Shown: positions 16,977 through 25,600 of the stretch, piece after piece
Layout: each line of letters begins with the position of its first letter
How positions within the stretch are numbered: the stretch's first letter is position 1
NCBI RefSeq assembly: GCF_001579845.1
Contig: NZ_CP007440.1
Coordinates: 1,240,001-1,304,000 of the forward strand
Reading direction: 5' to 3'
Length of the DNA stretch: 64,000 bases
Source: Rhodoplanes sp. Z2-YC6860
GTDB taxonomy: Bacteria > Pseudomonadota > Alphaproteobacteria > Rhizobiales > Xanthobacteraceae
Translations under genes and position numbers: made by a program
Notes under the pieces: generated by a model
Database searches by the model: none
What the model was told of the DNA's origin: nothing
Seen by the model: only the letters and a program-made list of their open reading frames with translations

Positions 16977-18308
16977 ATGGGGACCCATTTGCAGCTTTGG
17001 CGCGGCGGCCATTCCGAGGTGCCCCCGAATCTGCGCCTGCCGCAGCCGCCTGCGGACCTTCCCAATCTGCCAGGATTGACTGTGCCGGCACTGACGGCGC
17101 CCGTACCGGTTCCGGCCAGTCCGGCCGCGCTGAAGCCCCATGCGCTCAAGCGCCGGGTGCGGATCTGGGAGATCAACACCAACCTGCATTGTTCGGTGAT
17201 CGGCACCTGCCTGTCGGCCGCCGAATTGCGGCGTGTCCTGGTGAAGCTGAAGATCGCCGGCATCGAGACCGCGGACGAGCACGAGTTGCACATGCTCGGC
17301 GTGCTGCTCGCCAACCGGCCGCAGGAGGGCGGCAAGCTCCTGCAAAAGACGCTCGACCGGCGCCACGAGGTCACGCTCAACCAGTTCGCCAAGGCCAGAG
17401 ACGACGCGGCGATCGGAACGCTGTGGAAGAAGGCCGTCAGCAGCGGTGACATTCCAGGCGCCTATTGGGCGGTGCTCACTCATCCCGACGCCTCCGACAA
17501 GATGGTGCAGAAAGCGTTCGGCGACGTGCACATGCTGTCGCATCTGATGGGCGCGACGAACTGCGCCGATCTGCAGCGCATGCACCAGCTCGAGGACGAG
17601 CTTGCGACGCTGGAAGCCAAGCTCGAGCGGCAACAGCGCCAGCTGCGCGATGGCTTCATCGAACGCGACGGCAAAATCGCGCGGCTGAGCGCGATGCTGG
17701 CCGAGAAGGTCCAAGGCGACGTGGCCCGCCGTCCGGAGGACGAAGCCGCCGAGGCCGCCGCGCTGAAGGACACGATCGCGGACTTGAACGACCGCCTGTC
17801 GCGGGAAACCGCGCGCCGCGAGCGGCTCGAGCAGCGGCTTGCCAATTTTGAAAGCAGCGACGCCGCGCGCCGCCGCGCCGAGACCGAGCGTGATTCGATC
17901 CGCGAGGAGCTGGAGGCGATGGAGCGGCAGGTCGCGGTCCTGTTCGACGGAGACAATCGCGAAGCGGTGCCCCAGGTCGATCTCGGCGGCGCGACCATTC
18001 TCTATGTCGGCGGCCGCGCCAATCAGTTGCCGCGGTTCAAGACGCTGGTGGAGCAGGCCGGCGGCGCGTTCATCCACCATGATGGCGGTGTCGAGGACGC
18101 CGCCGCGCTGCTGCCGGGGTTCGTCGGCCGCGCCGACGTGACGCTGTTTCCCGTCGACTGCATCAGCCACAACGCGATGAACCAGGCCAAGCGCGTTTGC
18201 CAGCAGCTCAACAAGCCGTTCGTGCCGCTGCGGACCTCAAGTCTCGCCTGTCTTCTGTCGGTGCTGCCGTCGCTGTCGCGCGCGGCCGAGGTGCTCGAAG
18301 CCGGCTGA
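16977..18308 (+). CDS. DUF2325-domain protein under a ModE box
   Basis: 443 aa, soluble. A Pro-rich N-terminus (about residues 10-55) leads to a conserved region starting RRVRIWEINTNLHCSVIGTC. A long charged coiled coil follows at about 204-320, then a C-terminal DUF2325 domain (about 338-430, ILYVGGRANQLPRF and PVDCISHNAM). The DUF2325 fold suggests a small nucleotide- or ligand-binding Rossmann-like domain. Its biochemical role is not established. A near-perfect ModE operator touches its start, and the next gene is a ModE-type regulator, tying it to molybdenum homeostasis. The ribosome site is weak, so the mRNA may be nearly leaderless. Confidence 0.85.
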   Translation: MGTHLQLWRGGHSEVPPNLRLPQPPADLPNLPGLTVPALTAPVPVPASPAALKPHALKRRVRIWEINTNLHCSVIGTCLSAAELRRVLVKLKIAGIETADEHELHMLGVLLANRPQEGGKLLQKTLDRRHEVTLNQFAKARDDAAIGTLWKKAVSSGDIPGAYWAVLTHPDASDKMVQKAFGDVHMLSHLMGATNCADLQRMHQLEDELATLEAKLERQQRQLRDGFIERDGKIARLSAMLAEKVQGDVARRPEDEAAEAAALKDTIADLNDRLSRETARRERLEQRLANFESSDAARRRAETERDSIREELEAMERQVAVLFDGDNREAVPQVDLGGATILYVGGRANQLPRFKTLVEQAGGAFIHHDGGVEDAAALLPGFVGRADVTLFPVDCISHNAMNQAKRVCQQLNKPFVPLRTSSLACLLSVLPSLSRAAEVLEAG

Positions 18309-18386
18309 GCCGCAGAGCCGAAAGGCAGCTTTCTGACCCGCGGAATTCCGGTATATCCTGTTGCTTCGGCGCGGGACCGGTCACGT

Positions 18387-18791
18387 ATGGGCGACACCAG
18401 ATTGACATTGCGGGTGGATTTTGGCGGCAACCGCTCGATCGGTCCGGGCAAGGTGAGGCTTCTGGAAGCCGTCGGCCGCACCGGGTCGATCTCCCAGGCC
18501 GGCCGCGAACTCGGCATGTCGTACCGGCGGGCCTGGCTCCTCATCAACGATCTGAATCTCTGCTTCCAGCAACCGGTGGTGTCGGCGCATCCCGGCGGCT
18601 CGCAGGGCGGCGGCGCCGAACTCACGAAGTTCGGGCAGAAGCTGGTCGCCGATTACCGCTCGATCGAGAGCGATGCGTTCTCGGCGACGAAGTCACATCT
18701 GCGCGATCTTGAATCGTCGCTGCGGCCTCCGGACCGTGCCTCGGTCGAAAAGCAGAAAAAGACCTCGATCAAGTCGCGCACGCGCTCCTAA
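18387..18791 (+). CDS. ModE-type winged-helix regulator, DNA-binding domain only
   Basis: 134 aa. Residues 15-110 match the N-terminal LysR-like wHTH of ModE (RLLEAVGRTGSISQAGRELG, then MSYRRAWLLINDLN and GGGAELTKFG). The C-terminal TOBE/Mop molybdate-binding domains of full ModE are absent. The tail is short, charged and Lys-rich. Such single-domain ModE proteins are known in alphaproteobacteria, where molybdate sensing may be indirect. It is 78 bases after the DUF2325 gene and probably binds the boxes at 16007 and 16941. Confidence 0.88.
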   Translation: MGDTRLTLRVDFGGNRSIGPGKVRLLEAVGRTGSISQAGRELGMSYRRAWLLINDLNLCFQQPVVSAHPGGSQGGGAELTKFGQKLVADYRSIESDAFSATKSHLRDLESSLRPPDRASVEKQKKTSIKSRTRS

Positions 18792-18883
18792 GCGGCGCTT
18801 CCTTTTGCCGGGAAAACGCTGTAACCGTCCGCATACAGCGGTCGGCCGCCACGCCGGCCGTGTCTGGCACCCAGGAGACCGCG

Positions 18884-19912
18884 ATGCTGTTCGACCGCCG
18901 TGCGCTGCTCAGCGGAGCGGCAGCAACACTGCTGGCGCCGCGCGTCGCGCGCGCTGCGGCAGTCTCCGACGATGCCGGCCGCACGATTCAGATTCCCGCG
19001 AAGGTCGAACGGGTGTTCACGGCAGGACCGCCCGCCGCGATCCTGCTTTATACCTTTGCGCCGGAGCTCCTGATCGGCTGGCCCAATCCGCGCCGTCCGG
19101 AGGAGTGCGAACTCATGGCGGCGGACGCCTGCTCGAAGCCGCAGGTCGGACGGATCACCGGCCGTGGCAACACCGCCAATCTCGAGGTGGTGCTGCAACT
19201 CAAGCCGGATCTCATTCTCGACGTCGGCTATATCTCGGACACCTACATATCGCTTGCAAACCGCGTCCAAGAGCAGACCGGCATTCCCTACGCGCTGCTC
19301 GACGGCAAGTTCGACGCGATGGTTTCGACCTATCGCAAACTCGGCGCGCTGACCGGGCGGCCGGATCAGGCCGAAGGCTTTGCTCGCTATGCCGAGCAGA
19401 CCATGACGACGATCAAGCAGCGTATCGCCAAGATCCCTGAGAGCGAGCGTCCGCGGGTCTATTACGGCCGCGGCCCCCGAGGGCTCGAAACCGGGCTCGG
19501 CGGCTCGATCAACATGGAAACCATCGAGTTTCTCGGCGCGCACAACGTCGCCGCCGAGCGCAAGGGCGGGATCGTCAACGTTTCGGTCGAGCAGGTGCTC
19601 GCCTGGAATCCGGACGTCATCATCACCATCGACGGCGGTTTTGCCGCGAGCGTGCGCAACGATCCGTTGTGGGCGCCGATCAAGGCGGTGCAGAGCGGCC
19701 GCGTACACCTGTCGCCGCATCTGCCGTTCGGCTGGGTCGATTTCCCGCCGTCGGTCAACCGGCTGATCGGGTTGTGGTGGCTGGCCAAGGTGCTCTACCC
19801 GGAGCAATTCCCCGAGGACCTCAAGCCGCTGACGCGTGATTTCTATACGCAGTTCTATCACAAGACGCTGACCGATGCGCAGATCGAGAGTGTTCTGTCA
19901 GGCCGCGGCTGA
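18884..19912 (+). CDS. ABC transporter substrate-binding protein, BtuF/FepB/MolA type
   Basis: 342 aa. The ATG at 18884 has AGGAG eight bases upstream and gives MLFDRRALLSGAAATLLAPR, a Tat-like signal. An earlier in-frame ATG lies at 18860. The mature protein has the TroA-like two-lobe layout with a long linking helix (DDAGRTIQIPAKVERVF, LKPDLILDVGYISD). It is the binding protein of the FecCD-type importer that follows. These importers usually carry siderophores, haem or B12. Haemophilus MolA belongs to the same group and binds molybdate/tungstate, which the surrounding Mo genes make attractive here. The substrate is an inference. Confidence 0.85.
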   Translation: MLFDRRALLSGAAATLLAPRVARAAAVSDDAGRTIQIPAKVERVFTAGPPAAILLYTFAPELLIGWPNPRRPEECELMAADACSKPQVGRITGRGNTANLEVVLQLKPDLILDVGYISDTYISLANRVQEQTGIPYALLDGKFDAMVSTYRKLGALTGRPDQAEGFARYAEQTMTTIKQRIAKIPESERPRVYYGRGPRGLETGLGGSINMETIEFLGAHNVAAERKGGIVNVSVEQVLAWNPDVIITIDGGFAASVRNDPLWAPIKAVQSGRVHLSPHLPFGWVDFPPSVNRLIGLWWLAKVLYPEQFPEDLKPLTRDFYTQFYHKTLTDAQIESVLSGRG

Positions 19913-19924
19913 TACTTTGCGGAC

Positions 19925-20938
19925 ATGACTCGCTCCGCCGCGCCCGGCCTGCTGATCGCCTGCGCGATCCTCATTGTCGGCCTCCTCGTCGCTTTCACGG
20001 TCGGCCGTTATCCGATCGGGCTCGCCGATCTCATGAGCGTTGTCGCTGGCAAGCTCACCGGCCGCGAGGCCGACGTGCCGGCGGCCGTGCAGAACGTCAT
20101 CTGGCAGGTGCGAGGCCCGCGCATCCTCTCCGCTGCGCTGGTCGGTGGGGCGCTGGCGGTTGCAGGCACCGCCTTCCAGGGTCTGTTCCGCAATCCACTG
20201 GTGTCGCCGGATATTCTTGGCGCGTCGTCGGGCGCTGCGCTTGGCGCGGTGCTCGGTATTTTCTTCTCGCTCGGCGTATTCGCAATTCAGGCTTTGGCTT
20301 TCGCCGGCGGGCTGATCGCGGTCGCGGCGGTGTACATGATCGGCACCGCGGTGCGGGCACGCGATCCGATCCTGGTGCTGGTGCTAACCGGCGTGGTGGT
20401 CGGCGCGCTGCTCGGCGCGGGCGTCGGCCTCGTGAAGTATCTCGCCGATCCGTACAACCAGCTTCCGGCCATGACGTTCTGGCTGCTGGGCAGTCTCTCC
20501 TCGGTCGCCGTTCCCGATCTCATTCCACTGTTCGGTCCGGTCGCGATCGGCACCGCGGTGCTGCTGGCGCTGCGCTGGCGCATGAACGTGATGTCGCTGC
20601 CCGAGGAGGAGGCCCGCGCGCTCGGCGTGCCGACCGGGCCGTTGCGCATCGCCATTGTCGCCGCAGCAACGCTCGTTACCTCGGCAAGCGTTGCGACCGC
20701 CGGCGTGATCGGCTGGGTCGGTCTCGTGGTGCCGCATCTCGCCCGCACACTCGTGGGACCGGACTTCGCGCGGCTCATTCCGGCGGCAGCCTTGCTCGGC
20801 GGCGGATTTCTCCTGGTGATCGACACGCTCGCCCGCACCATGGCTCCGATCGAGATTCCGCTTGGCATTCTCACCGCGGTGGTCGGCACGCCGTTCTTCA
20901 TCTGGCTGCTCACCAGCGTCTCCAAAACCTGGTCGTGA
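19925..20938 (+). CDS. FecCD-family ABC transporter permease
   Basis: 337 aa with about ten membrane segments typical of type II importers (BtuC/FecC/MolB). Motifs include RGPRILSAALVGGALAVAG, FRNPLVSPDILGASSGAALG and the C-terminal VPHLARTLVGPDF, the cytoplasmic coupling region. The gene starts 12 bases after the binding protein and ends overlapping or abutting the ATPase start (GTGACGATG), so all three form one operon. It differs from the ModB-type permease expected for ModA. Confidence 0.93.
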   Translation: MTRSAAPGLLIACAILIVGLLVAFTVGRYPIGLADLMSVVAGKLTGREADVPAAVQNVIWQVRGPRILSAALVGGALAVAGTAFQGLFRNPLVSPDILGASSGAALGAVLGIFFSLGVFAIQALAFAGGLIAVAAVYMIGTAVRARDPILVLVLTGVVVGALLGAGVGLVKYLADPYNQLPAMTFWLLGSLSSVAVPDLIPLFGPVAIGTAVLLALRWRMNVMSLPEEEARALGVPTGPLRIAIVAAATLVTSASVATAGVIGWVGLVVPHLARTLVGPDFARLIPAAALLGGGFLLVIDTLARTMAPIEIPLGILTAVVGTPFFIWLLTSVSKTWS

Positions 20939-20940
20939 CG

Positions 20941-21708
20941 ATGAAATTGTCCGGGCACGATCTCACCATCGGCTACAGCGAACGGGTGGTCGGCCGCAAT
21001 CTCGACGTCGCGCTTGCGACCGGCGAGGTGCTGGCGCTGCTCGGGCCGAATGGCGGCGGCAAGACCACGCTGTTGAAGACGTTGCTGGGCCTGCTGGCGC
21101 CGCACAGCGGCGAAGTTCGGCTCGGCGACAAGCCGCTCGCGGGCTATGCCAGCCGCGATCGTGCACGGCTGATCGCTTACGTTCCGCAAACGCACGCCGC
21201 GACCTTCGCCTTCACGGTCGAGGCCGTGGTGCTGATGGGCCGCACCGCCCACGGCAACTTGTTCAGCCGGCCGAGCGCCGCCGATCGCGCCGTCGCCGCC
21301 CGCGTGCTCGAACGCTTCGGCATCGCGCATCTGGCTGCGCGGCCCTACACCGAGATTTCCGGCGGCGAGCGGCAGCTTGCGCTGTTGGCACGTGCGCTCG
21401 CGCAGGAACCGCAGTTCATCGTGCTCGACGAGCCGACCGCAAGCCTCGACTTCGGCAATCAGGGCAAGGTGATGCGCGAGATCCGCGCCTTGGCGGCCTC
21501 CGGCCTCGGCGTTCTTTTCACCACCCACGATCCGAACCACGCGATGCGCGCGGCCGATCGCGCCTACCTGCTGAAGCAGGGCACCCGCCTGGCGGAAGGC
21601 GTGACTGTTTCGGTGCTCAACCGGCTGCAATTGGAAGCGCTCTACGGCGCGCCGGTCGAGGTCCTGACCGACACCGGGTCCGGGGCCAGCGCCTTTCTGC
21701 CGGGCTAG
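20941..21708 (+). CDS. ABC transporter ATP-binding protein (FecE/BtuD/MolC type)
   Basis: About 255 aa. Walker A is GPNGGGKTT, the Q-loop region is AYVPQTHAATFAF, the signature is ISGGERQLALLARAL, Walker B is FIVLDEP, and the switch His is in FTTHDPNHAM. A GTG two codons upstream (20935) is an alternative start overlapping the permease stop. It powers the importer formed with 18884-20938. No C-terminal TOBE domain is present, unlike ModC, in line with the FecE/MolC type. Confidence 0.94.
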   Translation: MKLSGHDLTIGYSERVVGRNLDVALATGEVLALLGPNGGGKTTLLKTLLGLLAPHSGEVRLGDKPLAGYASRDRARLIAYVPQTHAATFAFTVEAVVLMGRTAHGNLFSRPSAADRAVAARVLERFGIAHLAARPYTEISGGERQLALLARALAQEPQFIVLDEPTASLDFGNQGKVMREIRALAASGLGVLFTTHDPNHAMRAADRAYLLKQGTRLAEGVTVSVLNRLQLEALYGAPVEVLTDTGSGASAFLPG

Positions 21709-21796
21709 GGAATAAACCGAGGGATCTGCGTGTTGTTGGTGATGTCCTTGCCATTGAGATGCCCGCCGGGCATCGGCTGAGGGAAGGAATACCCCC

Positions 21797-22042
21797 ATGA
21801 AGATTCATATTCTCGTGACGGCTCTCATTGCCTCGGTCGCGCTTGCGTCGCCCGCCGATGCGGCGTCCAAGAAAAAGAAAAAAGGGGTGCATCGCGCCCC
21901 GATCGGGGCCGTATACTCGAACCGGGACGCCTTTTCGTCGTATGACGTCTACGTCAGCGGCGAATTGATCGGCCGCGATCCCGATCCGTCGATCCGCGCT
22001 TTCATGATACGCAATCCCCACATCTGGGACGCCCCGAACTGA
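21797..22042 (+). CDS. Small secreted hypothetical protein, 81 aa
   Basis: Not recognised as a named family. A Sec signal peptide (MKIHILVTALIASVALASPA, cleaved near ADA) is followed by a Lys-rich stretch (SKKKKKGVHR) and a short mature domain with SYDVYVSGELIGRDPDPSIR and a C-terminal IRNPHIWDAPN. GGGAAGGAAT before the ATG is a convincing ribosome site. It lies between the FecCD-type ABC operon and the signal-less ModA-like gene on the same strand. There is no evidence of a direct role in metal transport. Confidence 0.7.
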   Translation: MKIHILVTALIASVALASPADAASKKKKKGVHRAPIGAVYSNRDAFSSYDVYVSGELIGRDPDPSIRAFMIRNPHIWDAPN

Positions 22043-22063
22043 AGAGTGAGTTGACCGCGCCGC

Positions 22064-22753
22064 ATGACAAAAATCCGGGTGATGAGTGCAGGCGCGGTCG
22101 AAGGTCCGGTGGCGGAGCTTGCGCCGAAATTCACGCAAGCCAAAGGCATCGAGGTCGATCTGGCCTTCAACACCGTCGGCGCGCTGAAGCAGCGTTTCAC
22201 CGGCGGCGAGAAGGCCGACGCGATCATCCTGTCGTTTCCGGCCATCGAGGCACTGGAGGCCGAAGGCCGCATTGCACCAGGAAGCCGCACCGATCTCGGC
22301 CTTGCGACCTGTGGCGTCGCGGTGCGTGACGGCATGATGATGCCGAACATCGCGACGCTCGACGGCTTCAAGCGGATGCTGAACTTTGCCGTATCGATCG
22401 CCGCCAACGATCCGGCCCATGGCGGCTCGTCCGGCATCTACCTCGCCGATCTGTTGAAGCGGATGGGTCTTTACGAGCAGATCGCGCCAAAGATGAAGCT
22501 CTACAAGACCGGCCGCGAATGCGCGCTGGCGCTGGTGCGCGGCGAGGCCGAGATCGGCATCACCTTCACCAGCGAGTTCATCGCGGTGCCGGGCACCCGG
22601 GTGGTGGGCGTGCTGCCGGGTGAAATCGCCTATGTGAACGGCTATGCGGGGGCCATCGCCAAAGACGGCGCGACCGAGCCGGCGCGGGCTTTCCTCAAGT
22701 TCCTGACCGAGCCGGAGTCGAAGGCGTGCTTCGCGCGCTTCGGCCTCGGCTAA
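22064..22753 (+). CDS. ModA-like solute-binding protein without signal peptide
   Basis: 229 aa. The ModA fold signature is clear (IRVMSAGAVEGPVAELAPKF, FTGGEKADAIILSFPAIEAL, GGSSGIYLADLLKRMG, EAEIGITFTSEF). The protein starts directly with MTKIRVMSAG and has no hydrophobic signal, so it should remain in the cytoplasm. It could be an intracellular molybdate or other oxyanion binder or a co-regulator rather than a transporter part. It lies 22 bases after the small secreted protein and 66 bases before fdhD. An upstream signal-containing start is not available, because an in-frame extension runs into the preceding gene. Confidence 0.8.
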   Translation: MTKIRVMSAGAVEGPVAELAPKFTQAKGIEVDLAFNTVGALKQRFTGGEKADAIILSFPAIEALEAEGRIAPGSRTDLGLATCGVAVRDGMMMPNIATLDGFKRMLNFAVSIAANDPAHGGSSGIYLADLLKRMGLYEQIAPKMKLYKTGRECALALVRGEAEIGITFTSEFIAVPGTRVVGVLPGEIAYVNGYAGAIAKDGATEPARAFLKFLTEPESKACFARFGLG

Positions 22754-22818
22754 CCCTTTCGCATAACAGTCCGCGCCCCTCTCTAGGGCTACGCCGCGCG
22801 TCCCTATATAAAGAGACG

Positions 22819-23700
22819 ATGCGCAAGCCGAAGGACTATCTGATCAAGCCGGACCCGCTCGACCCGCGGCTGACCGAGCGCGTCACCGGCGTCGATCAGA
22901 CCGGCGCCAGGATCGAAACCGCGGTGACGGTCGAGCGCGCGCTGACGATCTTCCTCAATTCGCAGGAGATCGTCACCGCGATGACGATCGGCGACTACCC
23001 GGAATATCTCGCAATCGGCTACCTGCTCAATCAGAACATGCTGCGGCCGGACGACACCATCACGGCCGTCGACTACGACGAAGACTTGGCGGTGGTCGTG
23101 GTGCGCACCAAGCGCAAGACCAATTACGAGAAGAAGCTGAAGAAGAAGGTGCAGACCTCGGGCTGCGCCCAGGGCACCGTGTTCGGTGATCTCATGGAGG
23201 CGCTCGAAGACATCAAGCTGCCGGATGCAGAGCTCCGCACCTCTTGGCTTTATGCGCTGACCAACAAGATCAACACCACGCCGTCGCTCTATCTCGAAGC
23301 CGGTGCGATTCACGGCTGCGTGCTCGCGGTGGGAGAGCAGCCGCTGGTCTACATGGAGGACGTCGGCCGCCACAACGCCGTCGACAAGATCGCTGGCTGG
23401 ATGTTCAAGCACCGCGTACGGCCCGACGACAAGATTTTCTACACCACCGGCCGGCTCACCTCGGAGATGGTGATCAAGACGGTGCGCATGGGCATCCCGA
23501 TCCTGGTGTCGCGTTCGGGCTTCACGGCCTGGGGTGTCGAGCTCGCCCGCAAGGCCAACCTCACGCTGGTCGGCCGTGCTCGCGGCAAGCGCTTCATGGC
23601 GCTCGCCGGCGAAAGCCGCATCGTGTTCGATCAGGACTTGGCCTACGTCGAGGAGGAAAGCTCCAAGCACCGGCGGAAAGCCGCGGCGCATGACGACTGA
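22819..23700 (+). CDS. fdhD: FdhD-family formate dehydrogenase accessory protein
   Basis: 293 aa. FdhD hands sulfur from the cysteine desulfurase to the molybdenum cofactor of formate dehydrogenase. Family blocks are [45 protein letters not shown] and [13 protein letters not shown]. The Cys loop is divergent: [11 protein letters not shown] keeps one Cys where E. coli has CxxC. The upstream frame open from 22726 overlaps the previous gene and is unlikely. The last 11 bases overlap mobA, so the two are translationally coupled. Confidence 0.93.
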   Translation: MRKPKDYLIKPDPLDPRLTERVTGVDQTGARIETAVTVERALTIFLNSQEIVTAMTIGDYPEYLAIGYLLNQNMLRPDDTITAVDYDEDLAVVVVRTKRKTNYEKKLKKKVQTSGCAQGTVFGDLMEALEDIKLPDAELRTSWLYALTNKINTTPSLYLEAGAIHGCVLAVGEQPLVYMEDVGRHNAVDKIAGWMFKHRVRPDDKIFYTTGRLTSEMVIKTVRMGIPILVSRSGFTAWGVELARKANLTLVGRARGKRFMALAGESRIVFDQDLAYVEEESSKHRRKAAAHDD

Positions 23701-24319
23701 CGGTGGGACGCTGGGGCTGGTCCTCGCCGGCGGACTGGCACGGCGGATGGGTGGCGGCGACAAGCCGCGCACCATGATCGGCGGCGAGACCATTCTGTCG
23801 CGCGTCATCGAGCGGTTCGCGCCGCAATGCACGCGGCTCATTCTCAACGCCAATGGCGATCCGGCGCGTTTTGCCGACACCCGACTGCCGGTGATCCCCG
23901 ACGACGTGCCGGATTTCGCGGGACCTTTGGCCGGCGTGCTGGCCGGGCTCGACTGGGCGGCGGCGCATGCGCCGGGCGTCGAATACGTTGCGAGCGTGCC
24001 GGGCGATTGCCCCTTCCTGCCGCGCGATCTCGTGACACGGCTGCATCAGGCGCGACTCGCTGAGAACAAACAGCTCGCCTGTGCGCGTTCCGGCGAGTGG
24101 CGGCACCCGGTGGTGGCGCTATGGACCGTTTCCCTGCGCGATGACCTGCGCCAGGCGTTGGTCCGAGAGGGTTTGCGCAAGATCGAGATCTGGACCGCAC
24201 GTCACGGCATCGCGCTGGCGGACTGGCCGCTTGAGCCGGTCGATCCGTTCTTCAACGTCAACACGCCCGAGGATGCCGCGGCCGCGGAACGCCTGGCGGC
24301 GCAATATCCAAACGCGTAA
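23690..24319 (+). CDS. mobA: Molybdenum cofactor guanylyltransferase
   Basis: 209 aa. Attaches GMP to Mo-molybdopterin to give the MGD cofactor used by DMSO-reductase-family enzymes such as formate dehydrogenase. The N-terminal nucleotide-binding signature is [17 protein letters not shown], with [20 protein letters not shown] and [13 protein letters not shown] following, and the C-terminus is NVNTPEDAA. The start ATG (23690) lies within the end of fdhD. Its presence says the target enzyme of this island uses bis-MGD rather than the MCD cofactor of xanthine-dehydrogenase-type enzymes. Confidence 0.95.
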   Translation: MTTDGGTLGLVLAGGLARRMGGGDKPRTMIGGETILSRVIERFAPQCTRLILNANGDPARFADTRLPVIPDDVPDFAGPLAGVLAGLDWAAAHAPGVEYVASVPGDCPFLPRDLVTRLHQARLAENKQLACARSGEWRHPVVALWTVSLRDDLRQALVREGLRKIEIWTARHGIALADWPLEPVDPFFNVNTPEDAAAAERLAAQYPNA

Positions 24320-24325
24320 GCGAAC

Positions 24326-25600
24326 TCAGCCCATCAGCGTCGCGTAAGACAGAAAGCCAACCGTCGCGCCGGGCTCGAGCGTCGTCGTGTCTTCGGCAAG
24401 CTCGGCAAGGCCGTCGGTCTCCGTGAGCGACGTGATGACGCCCGCGCCTTCCTGCGGGTGCTTCACCGCTTCGATCGTGCCGTCTGTGCCAGGCCGCAAC
24501 GCCACGCGGACATACTCGCGGCGGCCGCTCTTCTTCCTGTAGCGAAACGCGAGCCGCACCGGCAACGCGGTGAGCGGCTCGGCATTGGCTCCGGCGAGCC
24601 GCAGAAACAGCGGCCGCACCACGCGCACGAACGTGACGAAGGCCGCGACCGGATTGCCCGGCAAGCCAAGGAAGGCCGCGGCCGTGCCTGGATTTCCTGC
24701 GGGTACGACGCCCATCGCCACCGGCCGGCCCGGCTTGATCGCGACGCGCCAGAACACGAGCTTGCCGATTTTCTCGACGGCGTCGCGCACGTGATCGGCT
24801 TCGCCGGTCGAGACGCCGCCTGAGGTCAGCACCAGATCGTGATCGCGTGCGGCCTTGGCGATGCCCGCTTCCAACGCTGCCGGGTCGTCCTTGAGGATGC
24901 CGAGATCGGTCACCTCGGCGCCCAGCCGATCCAGCATGCCGTCCAGGAGAAAGCGGTTGGCGTCGTACAAGGCCGCGGCAGGCCGTGGCTTGCCGGGTTC
25001 GACGATCTCGTCGCCGGTCGAGAACAACGCGACGCGAACCCGCCGACGCACCTTGAGTTCGGTCAGTCCAACGGCTGCGGCGAGGGCCACATCTTGCACC
25101 GCGAGCCGCCGTCCTGCCGGCAGCAGCAGCGAGCCTTTTTTCACATCCTCGCCCGCGAGCCTGCGATTGGCGCCAGGCTTCAGCCCGGCCGGTACGATGA
25201 CGGCGTCGTCCTCGGTGCGCACATCCTCCTGCATGAACACCGTGTCGGCATCGGCCGGCATCGGCGCGCCGGTGAAGATGCGAGTCGCCTGGCCTGTGCC
25301 AAGCGACGCGTCCGCGGCGCGGCCTGCAGTCAGCCGCCCGGTGATCGATAGCTTCGTCTCGCCATTCGGATCGAGATCGCGATGCCGCACCGCATAGCCA
25401 TCGACCGCAGAATTGTCGAACGGCGGCAGATCGAGCGGCGCGATCACGTTATCGGCGAGCACGCGGCCGCGCGCCGCTGCGAGCTTCACGGTCTCGGTTT
25501 CGCTCACCGGCTGCACGCGCTCGGCGATCAGCCGCTCCATCTCTGCGATCGGCATCAACGGGCCGGAAAACGCAAAGCAGTCGTCGCTGAGTTGCGCCAT
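24326..25600 (-). CDS. moeA: Molybdopterin molybdenumtransferase MoeA
   Basis: 424 aa. Inserts molybdate into adenylated molybdopterin. Conserved segments are LPPFDNSAVDGYAVR, RIFTGAPMPADAD, FSTGDEIVEPG, LTSGGVSTGEAD and FLGLPGNPVAAFVTF. The ATG at 25600 forms TGATG with the mobB stop and has GAGG six bases upstream; a GTG at 25603 is the alternative. It is convergent with mobA, with only six bases between the stops. This is the orthodox MoeA of the window. Two further MoeA-like genes are at 27751-30842. Confidence 0.95.
   Translation of the reverse strand: MAQLSDDCFAFSGPLMPIAEMERLIAERVQPVSETETVKLAAARGRVLADNVIAPLDLPPFDNSAVDGYAVRHRDLDPNGETKLSITGRLTAGRAADASLGTGQATRIFTGAPMPADADTVFMQEDVRTEDDAVIVPAGLKPGANRRLAGEDVKKGSLLLPAGRRLAVQDVALAAAVGLTELKVRRRVRVALFSTGDEIVEPGKPRPAAALYDANRFLLDGMLDRLGAEVTDLGILKDDPAALEAGIAKAARDHDLVLTSGGVSTGEADHVRDAVEKIGKLVFWRVAIKPGRPVAMGVVPAGNPGTAAAFLGLPGNPVAAFVTFVRVVRPLFLRLAGANAEPLTALPVRLAFRYRKKSGRREYVRVALRPGTDGTIEAVKHPQEGAGVITSLTETDGLAELAEDTTTLEPGATVGFLSYATLMG

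Noticed and set aside
21758-21774. Perfect palindrome GATGCCCG-C-CGGGCATC before the small secreted protein
   Set aside because: One-base loop and no T-run; not convincing as a terminator or operator, and no second copy found.
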